A DNA stretch of 46,518 bases, from assembly GCA_009773555.1 (NCBI GenBank), contig WSXZ01000016.1, forward strand, positions 1-46,518. The letters run 5' to 3'. Position numbers and translations under genes: made by a program. Below, in pieces: positions 33,107-42,397 of this stretch (within the stretch, counting starts at the first letter, position 1; every line of letters starts with the position of its first letter). The stretch is from Methylocystaceae bacterium (GTDB lineage Bacteria; Pseudomonadota; Alphaproteobacteria; Rhizobiales; Beijerinckiaceae). The notes under the pieces were generated by a model. That model had not been told where the DNA came from and did no database searches. It saw only the letters and a list, made by a program, of their open reading frames with translations.

Positions 33107-33558
33107 GAACGCCAATGAGAGGAGAGAAAATGCGCCGGTGAGCGGCAATGCCTAAGGCAGGTCTGTTTGTACTGCGTGATCGGATAGAGCCCCACCGCGA
33201 AAAGCATGCCCACCGAGAGTCACGAGTTGAGCGACCACATCAGCATCGAGTGAACCAGGCGGGCCCTTTCGAGAGAAAACTGAAGGACGCTGGCGAGGAC
33301 CGAGAGGACCAGCCAAGCGATCAGATAGCCAGTCGCAAAGGCGGCCGTCGGCACAACTCCTTCTGCGAGTGGGCCGCTCTTCTGCTCGTGGCGCGTGACG
33401 CGCGCGTAGAGCAAAATCATCGGCGCAGCGCTCGGTACCATCATGGCGATCATCATCACCCACCACATCGCCAACATGATCGCACGCTTCGGCGCATCCA
33501 TGCCCTTCGCAAAGGCGACAGGATTGACTTTGGGCTTTCTCGACTCGACTTCGGGCAA
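33107..33558 (-). pseudogene. DUF2182 membrane protein remnant B (stop codon, truncated)
   Basis: A second DUF2182 copy, on the opposite strand: 'MDAPKRAIMLAMWWVMMIAMMVPSAAPMILLYARVTRHEQ' and 'VVPTAAFATGYLIAWLVLSVLASVLQFSLERARLVHSMLMWSLNS' in outline, then a TGA at 33220-33222 (probably CGA in the ancestor) and, still in frame, 'LSVGMLFAVGLYPITQYKQTCLRHCRSPAHFLSSHWRSG' where the Cys-containing block begins. It is cut off at about 33107 by the integrase fragment. The first about 60 residues of the family are also missing. The sequence is clearly different from remnant A. Confidence 0.82.
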
Positions 33559-33772
33559 GACGGATGGGGAGCAAATTAAAGTTGCTCACGGCGGTTGTCG
33601 GCAGGTTTCTCACACCTCGGCTACTGACGCTTGGCCTCCGTCGCATCGGGTAGGCGGGGCGTGGGGTCGTTTCGCCTCGGCGGCAGAAACGGCATGAACT
33701 GAGATATTCTCAGCCGCCCATCGCAGCTATTCGTAATCATTCACGCTCGATGACAATTCGAGCAAGACGGTT

Positions 33773-34105
33773 TCAGTTAGAGGATTTGCTGTATTTCCAA
33801 CATTTTTTGAGAGGCTTGACAAAACTCTTGCCGTCTTCAGCTGATTGAGGAGTTTCAACGCAAGACTCATCCGCCTGTGGTTGCAGCCCGCTTTCTTTCA
33901 AGCATCGTTCAACGTAGTCTCCAATTGCAACGTGCTTCTTATCGTCCGTTAGAGGTGAATCCGCCATCGCATAGTGAGCGGACATCTGGCAATCCGTAAT
34001 CAAACGTCCGAGCGCTTCATCTTTTTCTCCACTGCCGCACGCGGATAGTGATATTGCGCTTGACATGAAAACGAAGCCACATATTTGGGCTGGCTTAGGA
34101 TACAT
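33773..34105 (-). CDS. hypothetical lipoprotein
   Basis: A 110-residue predicted lipoprotein: signal peptide 'AQICGFVFMSSAISLSAC' with lipobox LSAC (Cys about residue 23), then a charged body with three more Cys (DCQMSAH, ERCLKE, ESCVET) and a C-terminal KKCWKYSKSSN. The ribosome site before ATG 34105 is strong (GGGAGGG). The gene is noticeably less GC-rich than its neighbours, a sign of separate acquisition. I do not recognise the family; four Cys in the mature part suggest disulphides in the periplasm. Confidence 0.7.
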   Translation of the reverse strand: MYPKPAQICGFVFMSSAISLSACGSGEKDEALGRLITDCQMSAHYAMADSPLTDDKKHVAIGDYVERCLKESGLQPQADESCVETPQSAEDGKSFVKPLKKCWKYSKSSN

Positions 34106-34350
34106 GTCGCCCTCCCTGAATTTTCTGCTCCCTAATTTTTGAGAGCAACGGCCGAAGTTACTTTAGGGTGTTGAAACACTGCTGCAAGAACTTTGCGCCG
34201 CCATCTGGGTCCCCGAAGCGTCCGTTGGTGGCGCAACGCTGTCATTGGTGAGCGCGCCGCGCAATGACAGCTTTCCGCCCATGCCGGTCATCCGTCGTCA
34301 GGTTCCATTCCTTCTGAAGCCGCGCCAAAAAATTCTCAGTCAATAAGACT

Positions 34351-35771
34351 CTAAAAAGAACTTTTCTTCCCGTGCTTTCCGCGAAGTTTCGCGGCGAAAG
34401 CTTCGTGCGTCTCCCATTTTCCAAAATCCGAAATTACCGAAGCGAGACTGGCGCATTCCTGAAAATGGCGAGCGACGTGCTTGTATCGACTGGATCGGCC
34501 GTGATCGAGAGAAAACTCAATCATCGTGCGCAGGGCCAGCGTCGCCGCCAAGGGATGTTTGCCGGAGAGGGCGTCGGCGACGGGCGTCAGCACCTCGTAA
34601 CGATCGCCGTCCAATTCTTCTGTCCGGCTAAGCAGAAGTTTCGCCGCACGATCGGACGCAGGCCAGCACGCGAGGAACGTCAGCGCCTCGGACAAATTTG
34701 CGAGATTCTCGGCGTGATCGAGCGCTCGGGTTTCGACTTCAATGTCGTCGAAATCGGGCAGCCGTTTCAAATAGTCGCGCAAGTGTCGCGCCGACAGAAA
34801 TCGTTCGAAGCACAACCAGCGCGCCGCTTGCGCGTCGTCGCTTCGTCCGAGCGCCTCAAGCGCCGCGACGCGCGTGTCCTCCCATTCGAATTCCGGCCAG
34901 CCAGAACGCTTGTGTTCCGTGGCGTCGATCGCCTGTAAAGCTTCCGCAGCTCGGCCGGCGGCAAGAAGCCGCTCAGCGATCTCGGCCGCGATGCGTGGAA
35001 CCTTTCGTGTTTCGCGATCATATTGCGCGATGAAGGCATCGACGTCACCCTGCGCATCGGCAATGTCCCTGAGCGCCATTTCGATGACGTGGGCGCGGTG
35101 ACGATTGGCGATTTCGTCTTCGTAGATCGGACCGCCCGTCGACCAGCCGATTTTTCGTCGCTCGTGCTCGGCCGGCTTTTCGACAGGCTCCCTGGACAAA
35201 GCGACGAAGCGTTGCCTCAAATGTTCGAGACCCGTGTCGCCGAGCGCTGGGCTAAGAGCGGTGACAAGGCCGTCGAACTGGCCATAATCATTGTCGAGCA
35301 AAGCCTCGAACGCGCGATCGGCAACGTCTTTCGCATCGCCCTTAGCCGCTTCGGTCAGCCGCGCAAGATCGTTCACGCCTTCGTGGAAAATTCCGATAGC
35401 GTGCCGCTGCTGTCGTCGCAGCGTGCAAAGACGGACGAGGCCAGCGCCATGAAGCCCCACATCAGATCGAGCGCTTCTTTGGGATCAGTCTTTCCGAGAT
35501 GATCGATGATCGCGCGCCGCTGTGTCTGGAGATCATCGACGAGGCTGCGCCGGTTCTGCCAGTCGACGAAGCTCCGGGAGCGGGCAATTGCGTTCAACCG
35601 CTTGCGGATTTCGCGCGCAACTTCGGAAGGACTTTGCACGCCGGCGAGTTCAAGCCGCAAACGGCGTTGGACCGCCGCATTCGTGTCGCTGATCTCGATC
35701 AGGAGCTCGGCCAGCCGTTCAGCGCCGAGCGCTTCGAGGTTCTTCGTAGTGAGAGTCTTCTTCGGAGGCAT
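34351..35771 (-). pseudogene. DUF6880-type protein with one frameshift
   Basis: Two adjoining frames form one conserved helical-repeat protein of about 470 residues. The first, from ATG 35771, is 'KKTLTTKNLEALGAERLAELLIEISDTNAAVQRRLRLELAG', 'EVAREIRKRLNAIARSRSFVDWQNRRSLVDDLQTQRRAI', 'KEALDLMWGFMALASSVFARCDDSSGT'. A one-base loss at about 35400 moves the rest into another frame: 'IGIFHEGVNDLARLTEAAKGDAKDVADRAFEALLDNDYGQFDGLV' and on to the C-terminus at 34351. The protein is rich in Ala/Leu helices of SEL1/TPR-like type ('AERLLAAGRAAEALQAID'). Function unknown. The rest is intact over 1 kb, so this is a recent mutation or a sequence error. Confidence 0.75.
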
Positions 35772-35923
35772 CGTGTCAATCTTATATCCGTGGGATTCTC
35801 GGCATGCGTTAAGGGTCGGAAAGGACGGTTCGAATCCCCGGAAATTAAGCGGCCTTAATTTTTGGATCCCGTTATTTAAACGGTCTGGTGATTGCTTAAA
35901 TAAGAAGCTTGAGGCATGCTTCG

Positions 35924-37105
35924 ATGATGAGCGCCCTCACCCCAGAAAACTCCCGCCTCGGTCGCTTCGTGGAAACGCCTGCCGGCGGAGAAATGGTGCG
36001 CGCCTTCGTTCCCCCGCCTTTGCCGCCAAAGCCTGAGATTAACCTGCTCCTGCTTCTGGATCGCTTGAGCGCCGCCGAGCGGGCGCTCGGTCGTCTTGAC
36101 GGCGCCGCCGTGCTGCTGCCGCGGCAGGAGCTTTTTCTCTACATGTATGTTCGCAAGGAAGCTGTGCTTTCCTCACAAATCGAGGGAACGCAGTCGACTC
36201 TTGCGGACCTTCTGCGCTTTGAGACCGAGGCTCAGTCTGGCCGGCCGATCGACGACATTCGCGAAGTTTCGAATTATGTCGATGCGATGATGTTCGGTCT
36301 GGATCGCCTCAAGGAGTTCCCGCTGTCGCTTCGGCTCATTCGCGACCTGCATGCACGTCTCCTGCAGAGCGGGCGCGGCGAGACGAAAGACCCTGGGGAA
36401 TTTCGTCGTTCGCAAAATTGGATTGGCGGGACGAGGCCAGGTAACGCGCTGTTCGTGCCGCCGCCGGTTAGCGAACTCGACGCCTGCCTCAACGCGTTCG
36501 AGCGGTTCATCCGCGAGACGGAGTCGCGACTGCCGCCGCTGATCAAAGCCGGCCTGCTCCACGTCCAGTTCGAGACCATCCATCCCTTTCTCGACGGCAA
36601 TGGTCGTGTCGGACGCCTTCTGGTGACGCTCTTTCTTTGCGCCAATGGCGTGCTGCGCAACCCCCTGCTCTATCTCAGCCTCTATCTGAAAACGCGCCGC
36701 GCCGATTATTTCCGCCTGCTACAAGAAGTCCGCGAGAATGGCGCCTGGGAGGCGTGGCTCGAATTTTTCCTCGACGGCGTCGCCGAGACGGCAAATCAGG
36801 CCTTCGATGCGGCGGTGCGGATCGCCGATCTATTCGCGAAGGATCGGGCGCGCATTGTGATGGAGAGCGAACGGGCCGGATCCGCGCCGCGCATTCACGA
36901 CCAACTCCAGCAGCATCCCTTCGCCACCGCCAACAACCTTGTCATTCGTACCGGTCTGACCGCGCCCACCGTCAATGCCGCACTGGATGATCTCGAGCGC
37001 CTTGGCGTCGTCAGCGAGATAACGGGGCGCCGCAGGGGGCGCGTTTTCAGCTACCGCGCTTACCTCGACATCCTCAACGAAGGAACGGCGCCGCTGCAGG
37101 GCTGA
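35924..37105 (+). CDS. Fic/DOC family protein (class II, auto-inhibited AMP transferase type)
   Basis: A 393-residue Fic protein from ATG 35924 (MMSALTPENSRLGRF; GAGG upstream). The inhibitory helix motif is 'SSQIEGTQST' (S/T-x-x-x-E-G type, about residue 84), the Fic core is 'HPFLDGNGRVGRLLVTLFL' (about residue 215) with the catalytic His and the phosphate-binding G-N-G-R, and 'NWIGGTRPGNALFVPPP' precedes it (the flap). The C-terminus has a winged-helix-like domain 'HPFATANNLVIRTGLTAPTVNAALDDLERLGVVSEITGRRRGRVFSYRAYLDIL', in outline. It would transfer AMP to hydroxyl side chains when the inhibitory Glu is displaced. No antitoxin-like partner is adjacent, consistent with intramolecular inhibition. 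Confidence 0.92.
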   Translation: MMSALTPENSRLGRFVETPAGGEMVRAFVPPPLPPKPEINLLLLLDRLSAAERALGRLDGAAVLLPRQELFLYMYVRKEAVLSSQIEGTQSTLADLLRFETEAQSGRPIDDIREVSNYVDAMMFGLDRLKEFPLSLRLIRDLHARLLQSGRGETKDPGEFRRSQNWIGGTRPGNALFVPPPVSELDACLNAFERFIRETESRLPPLIKAGLLHVQFETIHPFLDGNGRVGRLLVTLFLCANGVLRNPLLYLSLYLKTRRADYFRLLQEVRENGAWEAWLEFFLDGVAETANQAFDAAVRIADLFAKDRARIVMESERAGSAPRIHDQLQQHPFATANNLVIRTGLTAPTVNAALDDLERLGVVSEITGRRRGRVFSYRAYLDILNEGTAPLQG

Positions 37106-37471
37106 GCCAGTCCGCGCGCCCGGCATGAATCGCTACGTGAGTTGCGCCGGCCGCGTGCATCGACCTATCCCTTCGACCGCTTGCGGGAGGGGAGCTTTGC
37201 TCGCGCTCAGGCAAGCGCTTTTCGAGAGGGCCGCGCGCCGGCCTGAGAGAGCAGCGATGACGCCAAAAGCGGCTCGCTTGCCGCAACGCGTCCCGCCGAC
37301 TTCTTTCCCCTGCCCGACGCTCAAGCGCCGGGCATTCCTCGCGGTTCAAAGAAGCCGTTGGGAAGCGTCCTCCGCTGCGCTTCGGCCCTTTGGGTGCGTC
37401 GCGATCCGCCCGTGGCTCGAGATCGCTGTCAGGCCGTGATCGGCGCGGCCAAAAGCGAAAGAGCAACAGCC
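37106..37471. other. non-coding stretch between fic and DUF2493 gene
   Basis: About 365 bases. Reading frames here lack family matches and ribosome sites, and I see no RNA gene, terminator or repeat. It probably holds the promoter of the DUF2493 gene. Confidence 0.45.
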
Positions 37472-38405
37472 ATGGATATCGACATCACGCCCCTCCCCCA
37501 CGACGTGCCTCATGAATCGCCCTCTTCGTACCTCCTCGACGAACTCGCACTTCACGGCTATAGGCCCTTTGACGACGAGCCGGACCCGCGTCCCCTGCCC
37601 TCTTCCGACATTGCGTCAGTGGCCCTCGAATCCGCCGTCGAATCGCTTTCAAGTCTGTTTCTCAACACCCGGCTTGAAGCTGACCTGCCCGACCTGCTCT
37701 GGTCCTTCGTCAACCTTTTTCATCGCAAAGCGGAGCGCATCGATCGTGATCTCGACGACAATGAATCCGCGCAGCGTCGCGCGCAGGCCGAACAGGACGG
37801 CTCGGAAATCCGTTCGGTCGAACTGGAGCGGCTGATCTCGCAAGGGCTGACGCTCAATGAACGCCGCAACGCCTTCGAATTCTTCCGCGACCATCTCGCC
37901 GAACTCTATGCGGCCGAGACTGGCTCCGCCTGGCGTCCCCGCTCGGGCTCAAAGGTCTATCACCGCGCGCTGACGGCTGCGATGATCGACAGTCGGGATT
38001 TCCTGAACGCCAAGAAGCTGGCCGAGACGCAAGTGCTCTTGCCGCGCGGACCGCGGATCGCTTTTGCCGGCGGAGCAGAGTGCAACGATCATCGGCGGAT
38101 TTGGGATGCTCTCGACAAGGTCCACGCCAAGCATCCCGATATGGTCCTTCTCCATGGCGGCGGCTCCAAGGGTGCCGAGCGGATCGCCTCCTGCTGGGCG
38201 GACAATCGCAAGGTTCCCCAGGTCGCCTTCAAACCGGACTGGAGCCGTCACAAGAAACGCCGCGCCCTTCAAGCGCAATGATGTGATGCTCGAAACATTG
38301 CCGATAGGCGTGATCGTCTTCCCCGGTTCCGGCATCGTCGAGAACCTCGCGGACAAAGCGCGCAAGATGGGAATTCCCATGTGGCGGTTTGGTAAAGGCG
38401 GCTAA
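37472..38405 (+). pseudogene. DUF2493 / SLOG-domain plasmid protein with a late frameshift
   Basis: A plasmid protein of about 310 residues. From ATG 37472 (MDIDITPLPHDVP): a helical N-terminal half ('LLWSFVNLFHRKAERIDRDLDDNES', 'QGLTLNERRNAFEFFRDHLAELYAAETGSAWRPRSGSK') and a SLOG nucleotide-binding-like domain, 'RIAFAGGAECNDHRRIWDALDKVHAKHPDMVLLHGGGSKGAERIASCWADNRKVPQVAFKPDW' in outline. At about 38260 the frame changes: 'AAPFKRNDVMLETLPIGVIVFPGSGIVENLADKARKMGIPMWRFGKGG' completes the domain in the next frame to 38405. Unmutated, it would be full length; the current frame stops at 38281 and loses the last about 45 residues, including the Gly-rich GSGI turn. Function unknown; SLOG domains sense or process nucleotide ligands. 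Confidence 0.82.
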
Positions 38406-38554
38406 TGAACAGTGCGCCTTTGCGCGATGGGGTTCCCGTGAGCGTGCGTCAACCACCTTAAGTTGTCGTTAACTCTTTATTTCTTGCAAAGATCCGAGAA
38501 TCGCCTTCTAGTCGGAGACGGAATTATACCGTTTAACGACCGGGAACCGTTTTG

Positions 38555-39772
38555 ATGGCGATCCTCTCAAACGCCGCACCTTCTTTGGTCCCTGAGAATG
38601 CGCTTGCGCGGATGACCCGTCACGCCAAAGTTCTTTCGGGGCAGATGCAGTCGTTGAGCGCGACGCTATTTCCGCCGGCCTCGAAAAAGACGCTCCGGTC
38701 GTTTTCGTCGGGCGAGGTGGCGCGATTCCTTGGCGTGTCCGACGGCTATCTCCGGCAATTGTCGCTCGATGGTCTTGGCCCTTCGCCGGCCTTATCCGCG
38801 GGCGGCCGCCGGTCTTACACGCCGGCACAGATCAGTGAACTGCGTGAATATCTCTCAGCCGCGCGACCGAAAGAAGCGCTCGAATTCCTGCCCACGCGCC
38901 GGCCCGGCGACAAACTGCAAATCGTCGCTGTCGCCAATTTCAAGGGCGGCTCTGCCAAAACGACGACGGCGCTATACCTCACCCAATTCCTTGCCTTGGA
39001 AGGCTATCGGGTGCTGGCGATCGATCTCGACCCGCAAGCGTCCCTATCCGCCATGTTTGGCTATCAGCCGGAATTCGACATCGGCGAGGGAGAGACCCTT
39101 TACGGCGCGATTCGATATGACGATGCCCGACGACCAATGCGCGACGTGGTGCGGCCGACATATTTCACCGGCGTCTCGCTCGTGCCGGGCAATCTGGAAC
39201 TGATGGAGTTCGAACACCACACGCCGCGCGCCATGGTCGAGCGGTCGTTGCGTGGTAGTGATCTCTTCTTCCGCCGCGTTGGCAGCGCCATTGCAGAGGT
39301 CGAAGACGATTTTGACATTGTCGTCATCGATTGTCCTCCGCAGCTAGGCTACCTCACCATGGGAGCTCTGAACGCGGCGACCGCCATGCTGGTGACCATC
39401 CACCCACAGATGGTGGACGTGGCCTCCATGAGCCAGTTCCTGCTGATGACCGCAGACGTAATGGCGGTCATAGAGGAAGCCGGCGGCAATCTAGATTATG
39501 ACTTCATCCGCTATGTGGTGACCCGCCACGACCCCAACGACGTGCCCGAAACCCAGATTGTCGCTCTGCTGCGCAATCTTTTCAGCGATGACGTTTTGGG
39601 GGCGACAGTGTGGAAATCAACTGCAATCGCCAATGCGGGGCTCACCAAGCAATCGCTCTATGAACTCGAGAAGGGCTCCGTCGGCCGCGCCGCGTATGAG
39701 CGGGCGCTCGAATCGGTCAATGGTGCCAATTCGGAAATCCTCCGCCTCTTGCAGAAGGTGTGGCGGCGATGA
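38555..39772 (+). CDS. repA: RepA, ParA-type partition ATPase of repABC
   Basis: Partition ATPase and transcriptional repressor of the repABC operon. The 405-residue protein (start ATG 38555) has an N-terminal HTH region ('FSSGEVARFLGVSDGYLRQLSLDGLGPSP') followed by the ParA fold: deviant Walker A 'NFKGGSAKTTTALYLTQFLA' (about residue 127), Walker A' with 'AIDLDPQASLSAMFG', and Walker B 'DDFDIVVIDCPPQLGYLTMGAL'. RepA binds ATP and RepB-parS complexes to move plasmid copies apart. Its stop overlaps the repB start as ATGA. Length and motifs are typical. Confidence 0.95.
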   Translation: MAILSNAAPSLVPENALARMTRHAKVLSGQMQSLSATLFPPASKKTLRSFSSGEVARFLGVSDGYLRQLSLDGLGPSPALSAGGRRSYTPAQISELREYLSAARPKEALEFLPTRRPGDKLQIVAVANFKGGSAKTTTALYLTQFLALEGYRVLAIDLDPQASLSAMFGYQPEFDIGEGETLYGAIRYDDARRPMRDVVRPTYFTGVSLVPGNLELMEFEHHTPRAMVERSLRGSDLFFRRVGSAIAEVEDDFDIVVIDCPPQLGYLTMGALNAATAMLVTIHPQMVDVASMSQFLLMTADVMAVIEEAGGNLDYDFIRYVVTRHDPNDVPETQIVALLRNLFSDDVLGATVWKSTAIANAGLTKQSLYELEKGSVGRAAYERALESVNGANSEILRLLQKVWRR

Positions 39773-40788
39773 GCAAACGCACCGATACGATTCGCCACCT
39801 GTTCGCCCAGCCCCCCTCCCCCATGTTGTCTGCTGACAACAATCCGCCCGAGCCGCGGCGAGTGGCGGCCGGGGCCGTGCGCTCGATGAAAGACAGCTTT
39901 TCGGAAATCGAGCGCGAGAATGAAGTTTTGCGCGCCCGCGTCGCGGGCAGCGAACAGGTGGTCGAGATCGACCCGGCGCTCATAGATCCTTCCCCCTTCG
40001 CCGACCGCTTTGCGCAGGAAGACGACACAGCGTTCGAAGCGTTGAAACAGTCGATTGCCGAGAGCGGCCAGGAAATCCCCGTTTTGCTCCGGGCTCACGG
40101 CACCGTGCCGGGTCGTTATCAAACTGCTTTTGGCCATCGCCGCATTCGCGCCGCGCGGCTACTGGGGCGGCAGGTCAAGGCGATTGTCCGGGCGCTGAAC
40201 GACGACGAATTGATCGTCGCTCAAGGCGTCGAAAATTCCGCGCGTGAGGATTTGAGTTTTATAGAACGGGCAGTCTTCGCCTCCCGGCTGGAGGCCGCCG
40301 GGCGCAGCCGCGCCGTCATTCAACAAGCGCTCGCTATCGACCGCGCGGAAGCGTCCAAGCTGATCGCTGTCGCGAAAGCAGTTCCAAATGATTTGATTCA
40401 TGCCATCGGAAAGGCGCCAAAGATCGGGCGTGGCCGCTGGCAGGAACTCGCCGAGCTTATGCGCGAGAAGGCGGCGACGAAGCGCGCGCAGGCTGCGGCC
40501 ATTCTCCCAGCCTTCATCAACGCCGACAGCGACGAGCGTTTCGCCCGCGCCTTGGGAGCCGCCAAACGGAAGGAGGCGGCCAATGCCCCTGCCGGGCAAA
40601 TTGTCGAAATCAGAGACTCGGCTGGACAATCCGTTGCCGAAATCCGCGCTACCGAGCGCGATGTGAAAGTGAGGCTCGCGAAACCAGCAGGAAGCGCCTT
40701 CGCGCAATTCCTGACCGCTCGCTTGCCGGAGTTGTTCGAGGAGTTTCGCTCTTTCGAAGCCGGAGACGGCAAGTCGAAAGATAATTGA
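39769..40788 (+). CDS. repB: RepB, ParB-type partition protein of repABC
   Basis: Centromere-binding partner of RepA. The 339-residue protein (ATG 39769, MSKRTDTIRHLFAQPP) contains the RepB signature start, a segment 'MKDSFSEIERENEVLRARV', and the ParB core: 'IDPALIDPSPFADRF', 'LKQSIAESGQEIPVLLRAHG', 'YQTAFGHRRIRAARLLGRQVKAIVR', 'ELIVAQGVENSAREDLSFIERAVFA', followed by an HTH 'RAVIQQALAIDRAEASKLIAVAKA'. It spreads from parS. A parS-like site lies inside its own first 25 codons. It is followed by the intergenic region that carries the antisense RNA. Confidence 0.95.
   Translation: MSKRTDTIRHLFAQPPSPMLSADNNPPEPRRVAAGAVRSMKDSFSEIERENEVLRARVAGSEQVVEIDPALIDPSPFADRFAQEDDTAFEALKQSIAESGQEIPVLLRAHGTVPGRYQTAFGHRRIRAARLLGRQVKAIVRALNDDELIVAQGVENSAREDLSFIERAVFASRLEAAGRSRAVIQQALAIDRAEASKLIAVAKAVPNDLIHAIGKAPKIGRGRWQELAELMREKAATKRAQAAAILPAFINADSDERFARALGAAKRKEAANAPAGQIVEIRDSAGQSVAEIRATERDVKVRLAKPAGSAFAQFLTARLPELFEEFRSFEAGDGKSKDN
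39825..39840. promoter_or_regulatory. parS: parS-like centromere site inside repB
   Basis: GTTGTCTGCTGACAAC matches the repABC parS consensus GTTNNNNGCNNNNAAC at every fixed position and is a near-perfect palindrome (GTTGTC / GACAAC). It encodes part of MLSADNN in repB. Some repABC plasmids carry parS inside or next to the rep genes. Confidence 0.75.
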
Positions 40789-40814
40789 GGTCCGGCGAAA
40801 GGAGTATCGCCAGC

Positions 40815-40868
40815 AAAAGAAAAAGGCCCCCGAAACGTCGCCGTCCGGAAGCCCTTCTCAGATCTAGC
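40815..40868 (-). ncRNA. repC antisense RNA (ctRNA) of repABC
   Basis: The repB-repC gap (about 170 bases) encodes, on the minus strand, a small RNA of about 54 bases. It starts near 40868, ends in an intrinsic terminator (stem 40846-40853 with 40825-40832, including G-U pairs; U-run 40824-40815), and is antisense to the repC leader. In repABC plasmids this RNA is the main copy-number and incompatibility control: it blocks repC translation. Promoter and terminator are directly visible. Confidence 0.85.
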
Positions 40869-40874
40869 ACTCAG

Positions 40875-40903
40875 AGAATCACACTTCCGAGAATCGCTGT
40901 CAA
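40875..40903 (-). promoter_or_regulatory. promoter of the antisense RNA
   Basis: Minus-strand TTGACA (40903-40898) and GATTCT (40880-40875) separated by 17 bases. Consensus -35 and near-consensus -10; strong constitutive type expected for a ctRNA. Confidence 0.8.
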
Positions 40904-40958
40904 GAGTCAGCGCCGTTTCGGCGAGCAGATTTCTTTTGCCTGAACGAGGCAAAGGATC

Positions 40959-42332
40959 ATGCAGTCACATCCAACGACGCCCTTTGGGCGACGGCCGCTG
41001 TCGCTCGCCATGGTGGCGAGCCAAGCCGCGGCCAAGGAATTCGCGGCGAAACCAAACGCATCCGAAATGGCGGTCCATAAATGGCGGCTGTTTCGCGCGC
41101 TCACGGAAGCCAAGGAGCCGGTCGGCGTCACCGACCGGGCTTTGTCGGTGCTGCACGCGCTGCTCAGTTTCCATCAGGAAACTGCGCTGACGCTGCCGGT
41201 CCGCGATGCAAAAGCCGATAGCGAGGACGATTCGCCTGGCCCCGGCATCGTGGTGTTCCCATCGAACCGAGAGCTCTCCATCCGCGCCCATGGCATGGCG
41301 CCGGCGACGCTACGGCGGCATCTGGCGTCGCTCGTCGAGGCGGGGCTGATCATCCGGCGCGATTCGCCGAACGGCAAACGCTTCGCCAGGCGCGGGCAGG
41401 GCGGCGAGATCGAAAGCGCCTTCGGCTTCGATCTGACGCCGCTGATCGCGCGCGCGGCCGAGATCGAAAACCTCGCCGAGGAAGTGCGTGCCGAAAACCG
41501 CGCCATCGCCCTATTGCGGGAAAGGATCACGCTGGTTCGGCGCGATATCGTCAAAATGATCGAGACTGGGATGGAGGAGGGCGTTCGGTTCGCGCCGATA
41601 TCGATTGACGGGCAGGACATCAGCGACTGGGAAGGCCTTTACGGGCGTTACCAGGCCCTCTCGGCGCGCTATTCGCGCAGCCTCGGGAGAACCGGGCTGG
41701 AGGCTTTGGCGGGCGAATTGGCGGCCTTCGCGGCCGAAATCCAAAAGCTGCTCGAAACTCACGTAAAACAGCAAAAAAGAAGCGCCAATGAGTCCCAGAC
41801 TGAGCGCCATATACAGAATCAAATCACAAACATTCCTGATCTTGAACCTAGCCTTCGAGAAGGCAGGGTCGATCCGTCCGGGTCGATGCCGAAAGAGCTG
41901 GAAGCCGAGAGGGCAGGGGCTTCAACAACCGAGGGGCCCGGTTCAGGAATCGGGGAGCGGCAGGCTACGTCGACGCGAACCTATCCGCTCGGCATGGTGC
42001 TGCAAGCCTGCCCCGACATTGTCGATTACGGCAAGAGCGGGGAGATTTCCTGCTGGCGCGATCTGATCGAGGCGGCGGCGATCGTGCGCTCGGCGCTCGG
42101 CGTCTCGCCAGACGCCTGGAAACAGGCGCTCGACGTCTTGGGCGAGCATGACGCCTCGATCGTCATCGCGGCAATCTTGCAGCGGGGCGATGAAATCAAA
42201 TCCGCCGGCGGCTATCTGCGAGTGCTGACTGGGAAAGCGCGGGAAGGGAAATTCTCGCTGGGGCCGGTTTTGATGGCGCTGCTGCGCGGCAAGGCCGCAA
42301 AAGCGGCGCGTGAACGGCGGCAAGCAGGGTGA
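40959..42332 (+). CDS. repC: RepC, replication initiator of repABC
   Basis: Replication initiator protein, 457 residues (ATG 40959). The N-terminal winged-helix region is recognisable: 'VTDRALSVLHALLSFHQETALTLP', 'IVVFPSNRELSIRAHGMAPATLRRHLASLVEAGLIIRRDSPNGKRFARRG' in outline, matching the replication-protein C domain. The C-terminal half ends with 'GMVLQACPDIVDYGKSGEISCWRDLIEAAAIVRSALGVSPDAWKQALDVLG', also family-specific. The region between the two domains is AT-rich at DNA level and probably contains the origin. Its leader is complementary to the antisense RNA upstream, which limits its translation. Confidence 0.95.
   Translation: MQSHPTTPFGRRPLSLAMVASQAAAKEFAAKPNASEMAVHKWRLFRALTEAKEPVGVTDRALSVLHALLSFHQETALTLPVRDAKADSEDDSPGPGIVVFPSNRELSIRAHGMAPATLRRHLASLVEAGLIIRRDSPNGKRFARRGQGGEIESAFGFDLTPLIARAAEIENLAEEVRAENRAIALLRERITLVRRDIVKMIETGMEEGVRFAPISIDGQDISDWEGLYGRYQALSARYSRSLGRTGLEALAGELAAFAAEIQKLLETHVKQQKRSANESQTERHIQNQITNIPDLEPSLREGRVDPSGSMPKELEAERAGASTTEGPGSGIGERQATSTRTYPLGMVLQACPDIVDYGKSGEISCWRDLIEAAAIVRSALGVSPDAWKQALDVLGEHDASIVIAAILQRGDEIKSAGGYLRVLTGKAREGKFSLGPVLMALLRGKAAKAARERRQAG
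41755..41850. other. AT-rich segment in repC, probable oriV
   Basis: The stretch between the two RepC domains is far more AT-rich (AAAACAGCAAAAAAGAAG, ATACAGAATCAAATCACAAA) than the surrounding coding sequence. In repABC plasmids the origin lies in such an AT-rich part of repC. Position is by analogy. Confidence 0.55.
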
Positions 42333-42397
42333 TAGGCGTGGGGTTTCGCTGCCGTGGATTTGGCGATTATCGTTACCGATCGAGGGAGGCGGACGCC

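Noticed and set aside
35821-35850. GGTTCGAATCC motif resembling a tRNA T-arm
   Set aside because: The flanking bases do not pair into a T-stem and no acceptor, D or anticodon arm can be found upstream; at most it is a chance match or a tiny attachment-site remnant.
38406-38554. Possible parS in front of repA
   Set aside because: No sequence here fits GTTNNNNGCNNNNAAC; the only exact match near the rep genes is inside repB.
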